Assembly: GCF_030689025.1 (NCBI RefSeq)
Contig: NZ_JAUYWA010000006.1
Coordinates: 62,001-126,000 of the forward strand
From: Oceanobacter sp. 1_MG-2023
GTDB taxonomy: Bacteria > Pseudomonadota > Gammaproteobacteria > Pseudomonadales > Oceanobacteraceae
DNA: 64,000 bases
Reading direction: 5' to 3'
Of the stretch, positions 57,090-64,000 are shown piece by piece. Below the pieces are notes generated by a model that was given only the letters and a program-made list of their open reading frames with translations, had not been told where the DNA came from and ran no database searches. The position numbers and the translations under genes were made by a program. Every line of letters starts with the position of its first letter. The first letter of the stretch is position 1.

Positions 57090-57158
57090 ACGCTTTACTC
57101 ACCGGCAAATCATGAGCGAAATCGAGCAACTTATCCGAGAGCAACAAATTGTTATGTA
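57090..57158 (-). repeat. attC-like end after the LysE gene
   Basis: Read leftward, ACATAAC (57152-57158) overlaps the LysE stop codon, as R'' boxes often do. It is followed by AATTTGTTGCTCTCGG and, about 60 nt on, AAAGCGTT. The right box is not GTTRRRY, and arm pairing is partial, so this is a weak or degenerate site. Confidence 0.35.
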
Positions 57159-57784
57159 GAAGCTTTACTTGATGTAGAGAGAAACACACCTGCACTGATA
57201 AAAACACCACCAGTTATTCTATTAAAATATTTAGCCCTACCTTCTTTGAGCAACCAATTTGACGACTTAGCACCCAAGTATGAATATATCGTCAACCAAG
57301 AAATCTCCATAACTGCAAAAGTAATTGCGAACACCCAATACTGTATTAATAGCGACTCAGATGTGTTAATAAATTGAGGGGATAAAGCAGTAAAAAACAC
57401 TATTGCTTTTGGGTTACTGACCCCAACAATGAAGCCACCAACATAAAGAGATTTTTTTGTGACCATTGTTTTTTCTTGTTCAGATATTTGATAAGTCTCT
57501 TGCTTGGAAGCAAAAGATTTATATCCTAAATATATTAAATAAATTGCACCAGACCATTTTATAATATTAAAAGCCACTTCTGACGTAGCAATAACCACCC
57601 CTAGACCAGAAAAAGACAAGGTCATTATACTAACAATTGCTGTAAGACTGCCTAAAGCAGTAAACATAGAATTTCGAAAGCCTTCGGTTACAGCCTTAGT
57701 CATACATAATAGAACGCTAGGACCTGGAGAAGCAGTTAATATTAATACCGCTAGCGAATAGTAAAACCAAGTTTCTACATTCAT
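57152..57784 (-). CDS. LysE/RhtB-family amino-acid exporter
   Basis: A 210-residue inner-membrane protein with about six helices and LysE hallmarks: LTASPGPSVLLCMTKAVTEG near 16-36, YLIYLGYKSF near 82, and GFIVGVSNPKAIVFFTALSPQF near 116-137. It exports amino acids or related small molecules in the family; the substrate is not deducible. The gene is markedly AT-rich against its neighbours and lies in a run of small accessory genes with attC-like ends, so it was probably acquired as a cassette. Confidence 0.85.
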   Translation of the reverse strand: MNVETWFYYSLAVLILTASPGPSVLLCMTKAVTEGFRNSMFTALGSLTAIVSIMTLSFSGLGVVIATSEVAFNIIKWSGAIYLIYLGYKSFASKQETYQISEQEKTMVTKKSLYVGGFIVGVSNPKAIVFFTALSPQFINTSESLLIQYWVFAITFAVMEISWLTIYSYLGAKSSNWLLKEGRAKYFNRITGGVFISAGVFLSTSSKAST

Positions 57785-57834
57785 ATATATACCATTTTAA
57801 AGTTGTTTTTAACTGATATTTCTTCGTCGCAGAC

Positions 57835-57877
57835 ACATAACACCGTATTAAGGTGTGAGCAACGCCACCACTCAACC
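57835..57877 (-). repeat. attC-like end upstream of LysE gene
   Basis: Read leftward, an ACACC/GGTGT hairpin with a 7-nt loop is followed by GTTATGT (57835-57841), near the GTTRRRY right box. No good left box was found. Its place between two small same-direction genes fits a cassette junction. Confidence 0.3.
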
Positions 57878-58173
57878 TACTGCACCGTAACCCACTTGAC
57901 CATGAAAATCACCATGAAAATAAAAGACATTTGTATGTCGGCAACAACAACTTCATTGGCTGACTCGCCATTTGAAACAACAACGGAGCCTTTTATCCTG
58001 GTTGGTTTGCTTGCAGAGTTAGTTGGCTCAGATATGTCGACATACCAATCATCACCAACTTTACGACCAACGTAAAATCCATCTCTCACCATATCAATTG
58101 CTTTTGATGCAGTGATTCCTTTTAGTTTTGCAAACTCCTCGACCGGAATCATTCCTTCTGGTGCATCTGACAT
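57877..58173 (-). CDS. Small HTH-like protein with C-terminal membrane helix
   Basis: A 98-residue protein. The N-terminal half (MIPVEEFAKLKGITASKAID then MVRDGFYVGRKVGDDWYVD) looks like an excisionase/MerR-type winged helix. The C-terminal 20 residues (MSFIFMVIFMVKWVTV) form a membrane anchor. An AAGGAAA site lies 7 nt before the ATG. Similar small anchored proteins occur in integron arrays (recollection, not searched). Its start lies 19 nt past an attC right box. Function unknown. Confidence 0.6.
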   Translation of the reverse strand: MSDAPEGMIPVEEFAKLKGITASKAIDMVRDGFYVGRKVGDDWYVDISEPTNSASKPTRIKGSVVVSNGESANEVVVADIQMSFIFMVIFMVKWVTVQ

Positions 58174-58192
58174 AGTGTATTTCCTTTTGATT

Positions 58193-58250
58193 GCCTAACG
58201 CCGCCAACAAGCGCCGACCGTAAGGAGGTCCATTGCCTGGCCTTATAAAG
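58193..58250 (-). repeat. attC-like site between yoeB and the 98-aa gene
   Basis: Read leftward, it runs from TTTATAAGG just past the toxin stop, through the hairpin GGACCTCCTTACGGTC, to TTGTTGGCGGCGTTAGGC. The right box GTTAGGC (58193-58199) matches GTTRRRY exactly. The left box is degenerate and the arm pairing partial. Confidence 0.55.
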
Positions 58251-58253
58251 CTA

Positions 58254-58517
58254 CTATTCATAATGAGTCCAAAGCTTGATAACTTTAATGGCGTTTTCTT
58301 TTTCTAGTACTTGGTAAACGAGACGATGCTGTATATTTATTCTTCTTGAATAGGAACCGGCTAGATCCCCAACAAGTTTTTCGTAGGGTGGAGGATTTTG
58401 GAAAGGATTAATTTCGATTACCTCTAGCAGCTCTTTCGCTTTGGCCTTGAGGCCAGAAGATGCAAGTTTCCGAGCATCCTTTTGAGCTTGCTTGGTGTAA
58501 TAAAGCTTCCAGCTCAC
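58254..58517 (-). CDS. yoeB: YoeB/Txe-family mRNA-interferase toxin
   Basis: Ribosome-dependent mRNA endonuclease toxin of the RelE superfamily, 87 aa from GTG at 58517, overlapping the antitoxin stop as GTGA. Family features are SWKLYYTKQAQKDA at the start, NPFQNPPPYEKLVGDLAGSY near 38-57, and the catalytic region SRRINIQHRLVYQV near 58-71. The usual HY near the C terminus is present (WTHYE). A TTG three bases earlier is also possible. It is the second gene of a toxin-antitoxin pair in a cassette-like unit. Confidence 0.9.
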   Translation of the reverse strand: MSWKLYYTKQAQKDARKLASSGLKAKAKELLEVIEINPFQNPPPYEKLVGDLAGSYSRRINIQHRLVYQVLEKENAIKVIKLWTHYE

Positions 58518-58756
58518 CAATCAAGCTCTTGGTCACATTCACTGAGATTAGTATCCAATCCTTCACGAATAGATTCCCGCATTCCAGGTAAAGAAAGCAG
58601 GTAAAGTGATTCGTTTATAGCGTTCCAATCCTCTTCTGCCAACAAGACTGCATTCCCTCTCTTGCCGGTAATGATAATAGGTTGGTGGCTAGCAGAAGCC
58701 TCATCTATCAAGGCGTACAGTTTTGAGCGTGCTTCAGTCGCATTAAGTATTGTCAT
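58514..58756 (-). CDS. yefM: YefM/Phd-family antitoxin
   Basis: An 80-residue antitoxin that neutralises the downstream toxin and represses the operon. It opens MTILNATEARSKLYALIDEA, the Phd/YefM DNA-binding half, with IITGKRGNAVLLAEEDWNAINE near 28-49. A C-terminal toxin-binding tail follows. GGAGA lies 6 nt before the ATG. A perfect palindrome in the promoter region is the likely operator. Confidence 0.9.
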   Translation of the reverse strand: MTILNATEARSKLYALIDEASASHQPIIITGKRGNAVLLAEEDWNAINESLYLLSLPGMRESIREGLDTNLSECDQELDW

Positions 58757-58777
58757 AAGTCATCTCCGAACTCAAAG

Positions 58778-58795
58778 CGTACGTCTATACGTACG
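58778..58795. promoter_or_regulatory. Palindromic operator of the toxin-antitoxin operon
   Basis: CGTACGT and ACGTACG flank a 4-nt centre (7-4-7 perfect inverted repeat), 22 nt upstream of the antitoxin ATG. YefM-type antitoxins bind palindromes of similar form (core GTAC). Confidence 0.55.
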
Positions 58796-58816
58796 AGGTG
58801 TCAACATCCGAAAAAG

Positions 58817-58890
58817 ATTTAACGCCTGCCATAACCGGCACCAAAAGCGGAGCGGAGTGCATCTTTTTGTGCGTTCGCGCTTATGGCATT
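58817..58890 (-). repeat. attC-like site at the end of the 80-aa gene
   Basis: Read leftward, GCCATAA pairs with TTATGGC, and GCACAAAAAG pairs with CTTTTGGTGC (one mismatch) around a CTCCGCTCCG loop. The site ends in GGCGTTAAAT, whose GTTAAAT (58817-58823) matches GTTRRRY. The left box is eroded. The preceding gene's stop lies inside the right box. Confidence 0.55.
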
Positions 58891-59061
58891 ATTAGTAGCG
58901 CTGCATGCTATCTTTAATAAATTTATTATAATCTTCGACAGACTGAAATCACCGCCATTAAAAGAAGAACCGATATCTGGCTCTGTGGCCGAGACAGTCA
59001 AAGGGCATGTTAATAAAGCGATCACAACAGCCCATATTGCATACGTTACAGACATAAACAT
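58819..59061 (-). CDS. Small signal-peptide protein, unknown
   Basis: An 80-residue product with an export signal (VTYAIWAVVIALLTCPLTVSA, cleavage near residue 26). The mature part is about 54 residues and unrecognised. Its last third overlaps the attC-like arms, and the TAA is part of the right box, as in many cassette genes. AGG lies 11 nt before the ATG. It is the first gene of the leftward cassette-like run. Confidence 0.5.
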   Translation of the reverse strand: MFMSVTYAIWAVVIALLTCPLTVSATEPDIGSSFNGGDFSLSKIIINLLKIACSATNNAISANAQKDALRSAFGAGYGRR

Positions 59062-59138
59062 TCACTCAACCTGATATCGGATTGATACGACCCCAAAATT
59101 ATGCGTTTGCAACCATCTACCCCGGATGCGTCTGGCAA

Positions 59139-62100
59139 TCAACTATTCAATGGCTCCGCCGTACCCGACAATTTGCTCAGTAACTGATCCAGCAATACAT
59201 ACAAGGCAGGCAACACCAGCAAGCAAATAAAGGTGGTAAACAGAATCCCGAATCCGAGTGATACCGCCATGGGGGTAATAAACTGCGCCTGGCGTGAGGT
59301 TTCAAATACCATGGGAGCCAACCCACCAAAGGTGGTCAGAGTGGTCAATAAAATGGGCCGGAAGCGTCGCACTCCGGCTTCACTGATGGCTTCCAGTGCC
59401 GTCAGCTGGCGTTTTGCCCGGATGCGGTTGGCGTAGTCCACCAGAATCAGACTGTCGTTCACCACCACACCGGCCAGTGCCACAATCCCCATCAGGCTGA
59501 TAATCGACAGTCCGTATCCCAGGATAATATGACCCAGAATCGCTCCGGCCGCGCCAAAGGGAATCACCAGCATCACCAGCAATGGCTGGCCGTAACTGCG
59601 GAATGGAATCGCCAACAAAACGTAAATCAGCAGTAACGAGAACAACCCGTACAGCTGCATCACACTCATGCTTTCACGGGTATCGGCCTGACGCCCCCGA
59701 AAATCAAAGTCGAGGCTGGGGTATTTGGCTTGCAGGTCGACAAAGGCTTCTTCCTGTAACACCGTCATCACAGCCGGGATTTGCGTACGCGGTTCGACAT
59801 CGGCGGTTACGTTCACCACTTGCCGCCCGGCCCGGCGTGAAATACTCGATGGCGAGACGGTTTTCTCCAGCACCGCGACTTCTGCCAATGGCACATAACC
59901 ACCGGCTGTCGTACGGATCATCAAGCGCTCGATATCGGCACTGTAGCGACGTTCGTTCTGGGGCAAGCGTACCAGTACGGTGACTTCGTTACGCTGGCGT
60001 TGCTGCCGCAAGGCTCTGGCACCGTACAAGGCCGCCCGTACCTGCATGGCCACATCATCCGACTCCAGCCCAAGGCTGCGCCCGAGGTCGTTAATCGCCA
60101 CATCCCATTGTGGTTTGCCACTGGTAAAACTGCTGGCAACATCCTTGACGTTACCCAGATGCGACATAAACACACTGAGGTCTTCACTGGCTTGCGCCAG
60201 CAGGTCGATATCGTTGCCGCGCAGCTCCACCGTCAGGCCGCGACCACCGGACGGGCCGCCACCGCGTTCAGAATCGAAGGTAATGCTGCGAATACCGGGA
60301 ATTTCTCCCATGGCGGCACGCCAGCGTTTGGCCACTTCGTGGGCGCTGATGGGACGGATTTCAGAGTCCACCAGCCGCGCTTCCACTTCGATGGTTGAGC
60401 CATTGATACTGCCTTCAATACTCAGCAGCAAGGGCGTTCCGGCAGCTTCAACCGGCTCGACGATATCGCGCAGCCGGGCTTCCAGCTGTAACCGGACATC
60501 CAGCGCCTGTTCAAACGGCGCATTGGAGGGCAGCTCGACCGCCGCAACGGTAAACTCGCCTTCCAGGCGCGGAAACATACTGAAACCCATCCGCCCGCTG
60601 AATGCCCAGGCCAGCACCGTCAACCCCAGCGCCAGCGCGATGGCCAGGGTCAACCCCGGGTTGCGCAAACTGACTTTCAGGGTCGGGCGATAAACCCGGT
60701 CGATAAAACGTCCCAGACAGCCATCAACCTTGAGTTGCAAGGCATCCATTTTTTGCCCTAAACGGCTCTCCGGTTTTTCTTTCAAATGCGCCAGATGGGA
60801 CGGCAGGATAAACAATGCCTCCAGCCAGGAAATCAGAAAACAACTGATCACTACGATCGGAATCGCCAGGAACAATTTCCCCATCATGCCAGGCAGTGCC
60901 AGCAAGGGCAGAAAGGCTGCCACGTTGGTCAGAATGGCAAAGGCCAGCGGACTGGCGACTTCTTTGGCACCCACCACCGCCGCATCGGCAAACGGCATGC
61001 CTTTCTGCATGTGTTCGTAAATATTTTCACCGGCAATAATGGCGTCATCCACCACAATGCCAAGGGCCACAATAAAGGCGAACATCGAGATCATATTGAT
61101 CGACATATCCACCGCAGGCAGCAACAGCAAGGCGCCTAAAAACGCCGTTGGAATCCCCATGGTAACCCAGAACGCCAGCCGGTATTCCAGAAACAGGCTT
61201 AACAACACCAGTACCAGTGTCAGCCCGATGGCGGCGTTTTTGATCAGCAACCCGACCCGCTGGTTGTAGGTTTTGCCATCGTCATCGGTGACCACAATCT
61301 TGACCCCCGGGGGCAACCAGCCACGAATCTCGTCGAGTTTTTCGTGTACGGCGGCGGCCACGGTCAGGGGTGTTTGTTGTTCAGAACGGTATATGTCGTA
61401 ACGGATGGCTTCCTGGCCGTCATACGTCACCAGTCTGCGGCTGTCGCCAAAACCTTCGCTTACCTGGGCGATATCCCCCAGCCGCAGCCGTACACCGCCA
61501 GCATCAGCGATCACCGGAATGTCGTTGAATTCTCCCGCCCAATAGCGCCGCTGGTCGAGCGCCACCAGAATATCGCCTCCCGGGGTTTGCACGGTTCCGG
61601 CACTTTGTTCGATGGCATTTTTGCCCACCGCTGTCGCGATATCTTGCAACGACAGACCATAACGCTGGAGTGCAGACTGGGGAATTTCGATATGGATTTC
61701 TTCGTCGGGGGTACCGGTCAGCTCGACCTTGGAAATCTCTGCCGACGATAACAACTCATCCTTGACCCGTTCGGCCAGACGTTTGAGGGCAAAGGTGTCC
61801 AGCGGGCCAAAAATCGCCATTTCCACCACGCTGATATTACGGCTGGCAATACTGACGCTCGGTGTCTCCATTTGCCCCGGAAAGGTGGTAATCCGATTCA
61901 CAGCCTGCTGCACATCCTGATACGCCTGCTGACGGTCAGTGCCGTTATCCAGCTCAATCGTGACTCTGGCGCTGCTTTGGGAGGCGGTTGAGTTGATCTC
62001 TTTCAGGCCATCGACTTCTGCCAGTTCATTTTCAATTGGCAGTACCACCCCTTGCTCCATCTCGGTGGGCGTTGCACCGGGGTAGCTCACCTGAACGATG

Positions 62101-62252
62101 ATCATGTCCGCTTCGTAGGATGGAATAAATTCCTTGCGGATGGTCAGCGACATCAGAAAGCCGCCAATGATCAATACGGCCATCAACAGGTTGGGCGCCA
62201 CGCCATGGCGTGACATCCAGGCGATCGGGCCATTCCCCTGCGCCGCACTCAT
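59139..62252 (-). CDS. RND efflux permease (HAE1/AcrB type)
   Basis: Inner-membrane proton-driven multidrug or metabolite pump, 1037 aa. RND features are the N-terminal helix after NGPIAWMSRHGVAPNLLM, the porter segment VSYPGATPTEMEQGVVLPIE near 54-73, the TM4 charged segment FAFIVALGIVVDDAIIAGENIYEH near 392-415, and the second-half ALAGVVVNDSLILVDYANRIR near 938. The two-fold repeat is complete. The start overlaps the adaptor stop (ATGA). The carboxylate TM4 segment VDDAI indicates proton coupling; the substrate is not deducible. Confidence 0.93.
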   Translation of the reverse strand: MSAAQGNGPIAWMSRHGVAPNLLMAVLIIGGFLMSLTIRKEFIPSYEADMIIVQVSYPGATPTEMEQGVVLPIENELAEVDGLKEINSTASQSSARVTIELDNGTDRQQAYQDVQQAVNRITTFPGQMETPSVSIASRNISVVEMAIFGPLDTFALKRLAERVKDELLSSAEISKVELTGTPDEEIHIEIPQSALQRYGLSLQDIATAVGKNAIEQSAGTVQTPGGDILVALDQRRYWAGEFNDIPVIADAGGVRLRLGDIAQVSEGFGDSRRLVTYDGQEAIRYDIYRSEQQTPLTVAAAVHEKLDEIRGWLPPGVKIVVTDDDGKTYNQRVGLLIKNAAIGLTLVLVLLSLFLEYRLAFWVTMGIPTAFLGALLLLPAVDMSINMISMFAFIVALGIVVDDAIIAGENIYEHMQKGMPFADAAVVGAKEVASPLAFAILTNVAAFLPLLALPGMMGKLFLAIPIVVISCFLISWLEALFILPSHLAHLKEKPESRLGQKMDALQLKVDGCLGRFIDRVYRPTLKVSLRNPGLTLAIALALGLTVLAWAFSGRMGFSMFPRLEGEFTVAAVELPSNAPFEQALDVRLQLEARLRDIVEPVEAAGTPLLLSIEGSINGSTIEVEARLVDSEIRPISAHEVAKRWRAAMGEIPGIRSITFDSERGGGPSGGRGLTVELRGNDIDLLAQASEDLSVFMSHLGNVKDVASSFTSGKPQWDVAINDLGRSLGLESDDVAMQVRAALYGARALRQQRQRNEVTVLVRLPQNERRYSADIERLMIRTTAGGYVPLAEVAVLEKTVSPSSISRRAGRQVVNVTADVEPRTQIPAVMTVLQEEAFVDLQAKYPSLDFDFRGRQADTRESMSVMQLYGLFSLLLIYVLLAIPFRSYGQPLLVMLVIPFGAAGAILGHIILGYGLSIISLMGIVALAGVVVNDSLILVDYANRIRAKRQLTALEAISEAGVRRFRPILLTTLTTFGGLAPMVFETSRQAQFITPMAVSLGFGILFTTFICLLVLPALYVLLDQLLSKLSGTAEPLNS

Positions 62253-63478
62253 GGTGTCACCTCTGGCTCACGACTGGAGGTGCCGTCGGCGGCTTCCACA
62301 GCCGCGCCAGTATCCGCCCGGTTGGCCAGCCGCACCGGCAAGCCTTCCGTTACACTGTCCAGCCGGTTAACCAGCAACTGATCATCCGGCTGCAGGCCCG
62401 CGCCAATCCAGGCCCGGGTCCGGCCCCGGTACAAGACCTCGGGGGTGCGCCGTACCATTTGGTTGTTGTTCACGACCCAGAGGCTGCCATCGTCATTCAG
62501 CTGCTGTAATGGCACGGTGACGCTATTGGGAATGGCCTTGCCTTGCAGCTCGACAGAGACAAAATCATTCAGCATCAACACCGGCTGGTCCGGGTCCTTG
62601 AGGCTCAGTGGATCACTCACGGCAACCATTAGCCGGGCCTGACGGTCACGCTCGTCGACGTCGGCCAACAGGTTCAGAATGCGGGCTTCGCGGCTCTGTT
62701 TACCCCAGCTGGGGTGATAAAGCCGGATCGGGGCATCCACATCCAGCCAGGCCAGAAAATTGCGCGGCACTTTGACTTCGATCCAGAATTCATCGGTATT
62801 CACCAGTTCAAACAGCTCGACTGAACTGCTCACCTGACTGCCAACCGCCACATTGCGTGACAGTATCTGACCGTTAAACGGCATCGTCACACGGGTACGC
62901 GCCAGGTTCAGTCGGGCCTGGTCGGTCTCCGCCCTGGCACTGAGCAGCTTGGCCCTGGCACTGGCCAGCTGCGGTTCTCGTAACACCAGCGCCCGGTCGG
63001 CACCGGTCAGCTCTCGCTGCGCCAATTGGTATTCGTCGGCGGCCAGGGCGGACTGCCCCAGCTCCAGATCCAGATCGGCTTGCGCCTGAATGCGAGCCGC
63101 TTCGTATCGCTGCAACGCCAGCTCATAATCCCGTGGTTCAATGGTCAGCAGGCGCGCACCGGCCTTCAGGGTCGCTCCCGGCAATGCCTCGCTGGCCACC
63201 GAGACAACCCGACCGCTGACCTGGGCCTGCAGCAGGATTCGCTCTGCCGCTGACACCTGACCACCCGCCGTCCAGGTTGGCCGTCCGCCAGCGCCCGGGC
63301 GCTGCACTTCAACCAGTCGCGCCTGCACCACGGGTTTTACCCGCTCCGGCACCGGGGCGGTGGTCAGCACGATCCAGGCTGCCGCGCCTCCCAGTACAAG
63401 CACCAGCAGTACCAGCCAGACATTACCGGTTTGCTTGTGCAAGCCTGTGGGTTGTTTCATATTCCGGTTGTCCTTCAT
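62249..63478 (-). CDS. RND periplasmic adaptor (membrane fusion protein)
   Basis: A 409-residue adaptor linking the RND pump to the outer-membrane channel. It has an N-terminal membrane anchor (VWLVLLVLVLGGAAAWIVL near 20-38), a barrel-sandwich half (RILLQAQVSGRVVSVASEALPG near 78-99), a helical hairpin (about 105-195), and a second half-motif (LARTRVTMPFNGQILSRNVAVGSQV near 195-220). The ATG at 63478 is chosen because it overlaps the outer-membrane gene stop as ATGA; the frame to 63565 is an unrelated extension. Confidence 0.92.
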   Translation of the reverse strand: MKDNRNMKQPTGLHKQTGNVWLVLLVLVLGGAAAWIVLTTAPVPERVKPVVQARLVEVQRPGAGGRPTWTAGGQVSAAERILLQAQVSGRVVSVASEALPGATLKAGARLLTIEPRDYELALQRYEAARIQAQADLDLELGQSALAADEYQLAQRELTGADRALVLREPQLASARAKLLSARAETDQARLNLARTRVTMPFNGQILSRNVAVGSQVSSSVELFELVNTDEFWIEVKVPRNFLAWLDVDAPIRLYHPSWGKQSREARILNLLADVDERDRQARLMVAVSDPLSLKDPDQPVLMLNDFVSVELQGKAIPNSVTVPLQQLNDDGSLWVVNNNQMVRRTPEVLYRGRTRAWIGAGLQPDDQLLVNRLDSVTEGLPVRLANRADTGAAVEAADGTSSREPEVTP

Positions 63479-64000
63479 GGTTGTGATTCTCCAGCATCCG
63501 CCCCGGTGAAATCGCCGTGACTGACCGATCGATACAATTGAATACGGTATTGCAACTGCTGCCATTGGCCATCGAGTACTGTTTGCTCCAGCGCCAGTAC
63601 GTCCTGTTGAACGTTGAGCAACGCCAGAAAATCCCCCACCCCGCGCCGATAGCGCGCCAGCTGGAAGGCTTCTGTTTTACGGGCCAGGTGTAATTGTTTG
63701 ACCAGGCTGGCCAGCTGGTCACTGGCCTGTTGTTCCTGCACCAGGAGTTGCTGCACGGTCTGGGCTGCCGCCAACAAGGTTTGCTGATAATCCGCCACCG
63801 TCGCCTGCACTCCCGCTTCCGACGCGGTCACCGCTGCGCGGCGACGGCCACCATCCAGCAGGGGTGCGACCAGACCCGCCGCCAGATTCCCTACCCAGTT
63901 ATCAAAGATATCGGCCAGATTGGCGTCGGATGCCGAATAAGACGCCGACAGCGTCAGCCTTGGATAGCGGTTGGCAATGGCTGCCGCCAGCGCGGCATTC
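63475..64000 (-). CDS. Outer-membrane efflux channel (TolC/NodT family), C-terminal part
   Basis: The C-terminal 174 codons of an outer-membrane factor; the gene enters from the right edge. The visible part carries RYPRLTLSASYS, a conserved strand start, then LVAPLLDGGRRRAAV and VGDFLALLNVQQDVLALEQT, both typical of the second NodT/TolC repeat. It is the promoter-proximal gene of the efflux operon here, followed by the adaptor and the pump with ATGA overlaps. The signal peptide and first repeat are outside the window. Confidence 0.9.
   Translation of the reverse strand, partial: NAALAAAIANRYPRLTLSASYSASDANLADIFDNWVGNLAAGLVAPLLDGGRRRAAVTASEAGVQATVADYQQTLLAAAQTVQQLLVQEQQASDQLASLVKQLHLARKTEAFQLARYRRGVGDFLALLNVQQDVLALEQTVLDGQWQQLQYRIQLYRSVSHGDFTGADAGESQP

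Overview
The window is chromosomal DNA from a gammaproteobacterium, most likely marine and close to the Oceanospirillales or Pseudomonadales. The evidence is gene order: lon-clpX-clpP-tig, a Pro-Arg-His tRNA cluster, folD-cysS-glnS-ppiB-lpxH, and murB/ptp/ycaR/lpxK/msbA/exbD/exbB/comEC/DUF2062/lolD/lolC all follow the arrangement known from Pseudomonas and relatives. No rRNA, CRISPR array or intact transposon was found. Placement below order level is inference.

Layout. 0-10.2 kb: protein quality control (lon, clpX, clpP, trigger factor; heat-shock-like promoters before lon and clpX), three tRNAs, one-carbon metabolism (folD), two aminoacyl-tRNA synthetases, a prolyl isomerase and LpxH. 10.2-21.1 kb: an envelope block with MurB, LpxK, MsbA, an ExbB/ExbD pair, ComEC and the LolCD lipoprotein exporter; many genes overlap by 1-11 nt. 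kdsB is missing from its usual slot. 21.3-24.7 kb: agmatine-to-putrescine enzymes (AguA, AguB), then two secreted histidine-phosphatase-like proteins lacking the catalytic motif. 24.8-29.4 kb: DinG and the GspA/GspB secretin-assembly pair. 29.7-36.8 kb: a small secreted protein, a cation/proton antiporter, an orphan outer-membrane barrel, a ketopantoate-reductase-like enzyme and KatG. 37-40.7 kb: an unusual SDR with a broken TetR remnant beside it, and malate synthase G.

40.7-45.3 kb is accessory DNA. A transposase fragment abuts the first 36 codons of an integron-type tyrosine recombinase read leftward. To its right are a candidate attI and AT-rich cassette genes read rightward: a PD-(D/E)XK-like/SEC-C protein, a DUF2971 protein, and a nearly gene-free cassette. 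Two good attC sites and one half-site accompany them. This looks like a relic chromosomal integron. A second cassette-like cluster at 57.1-59.1 kb reads the other way (signal-peptide protein, YefM/YoeB-type toxin-antitoxin, small HTH/membrane protein, LysE exporter), with attC-like ends between genes and no integrase nearby.

45.3-55.7 kb: a haem-uptake locus (TonB-dependent receptor with two Fur-box matches upstream, HmuY-like lipoprotein, HmuS, HmuTUV), then a DUF1513 protein and a SulP transporter. 56-57 kb: a small HTH protein with operator-like repeats, and a bacteriohaemerythrin. 59.1-64 kb: an RND tripartite efflux operon (outer-membrane factor cut by the window edge, adaptor, permease).

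Functions rest on family motifs read from the translations. attC/attI calls, promoters and operators were matched by eye and are less certain.
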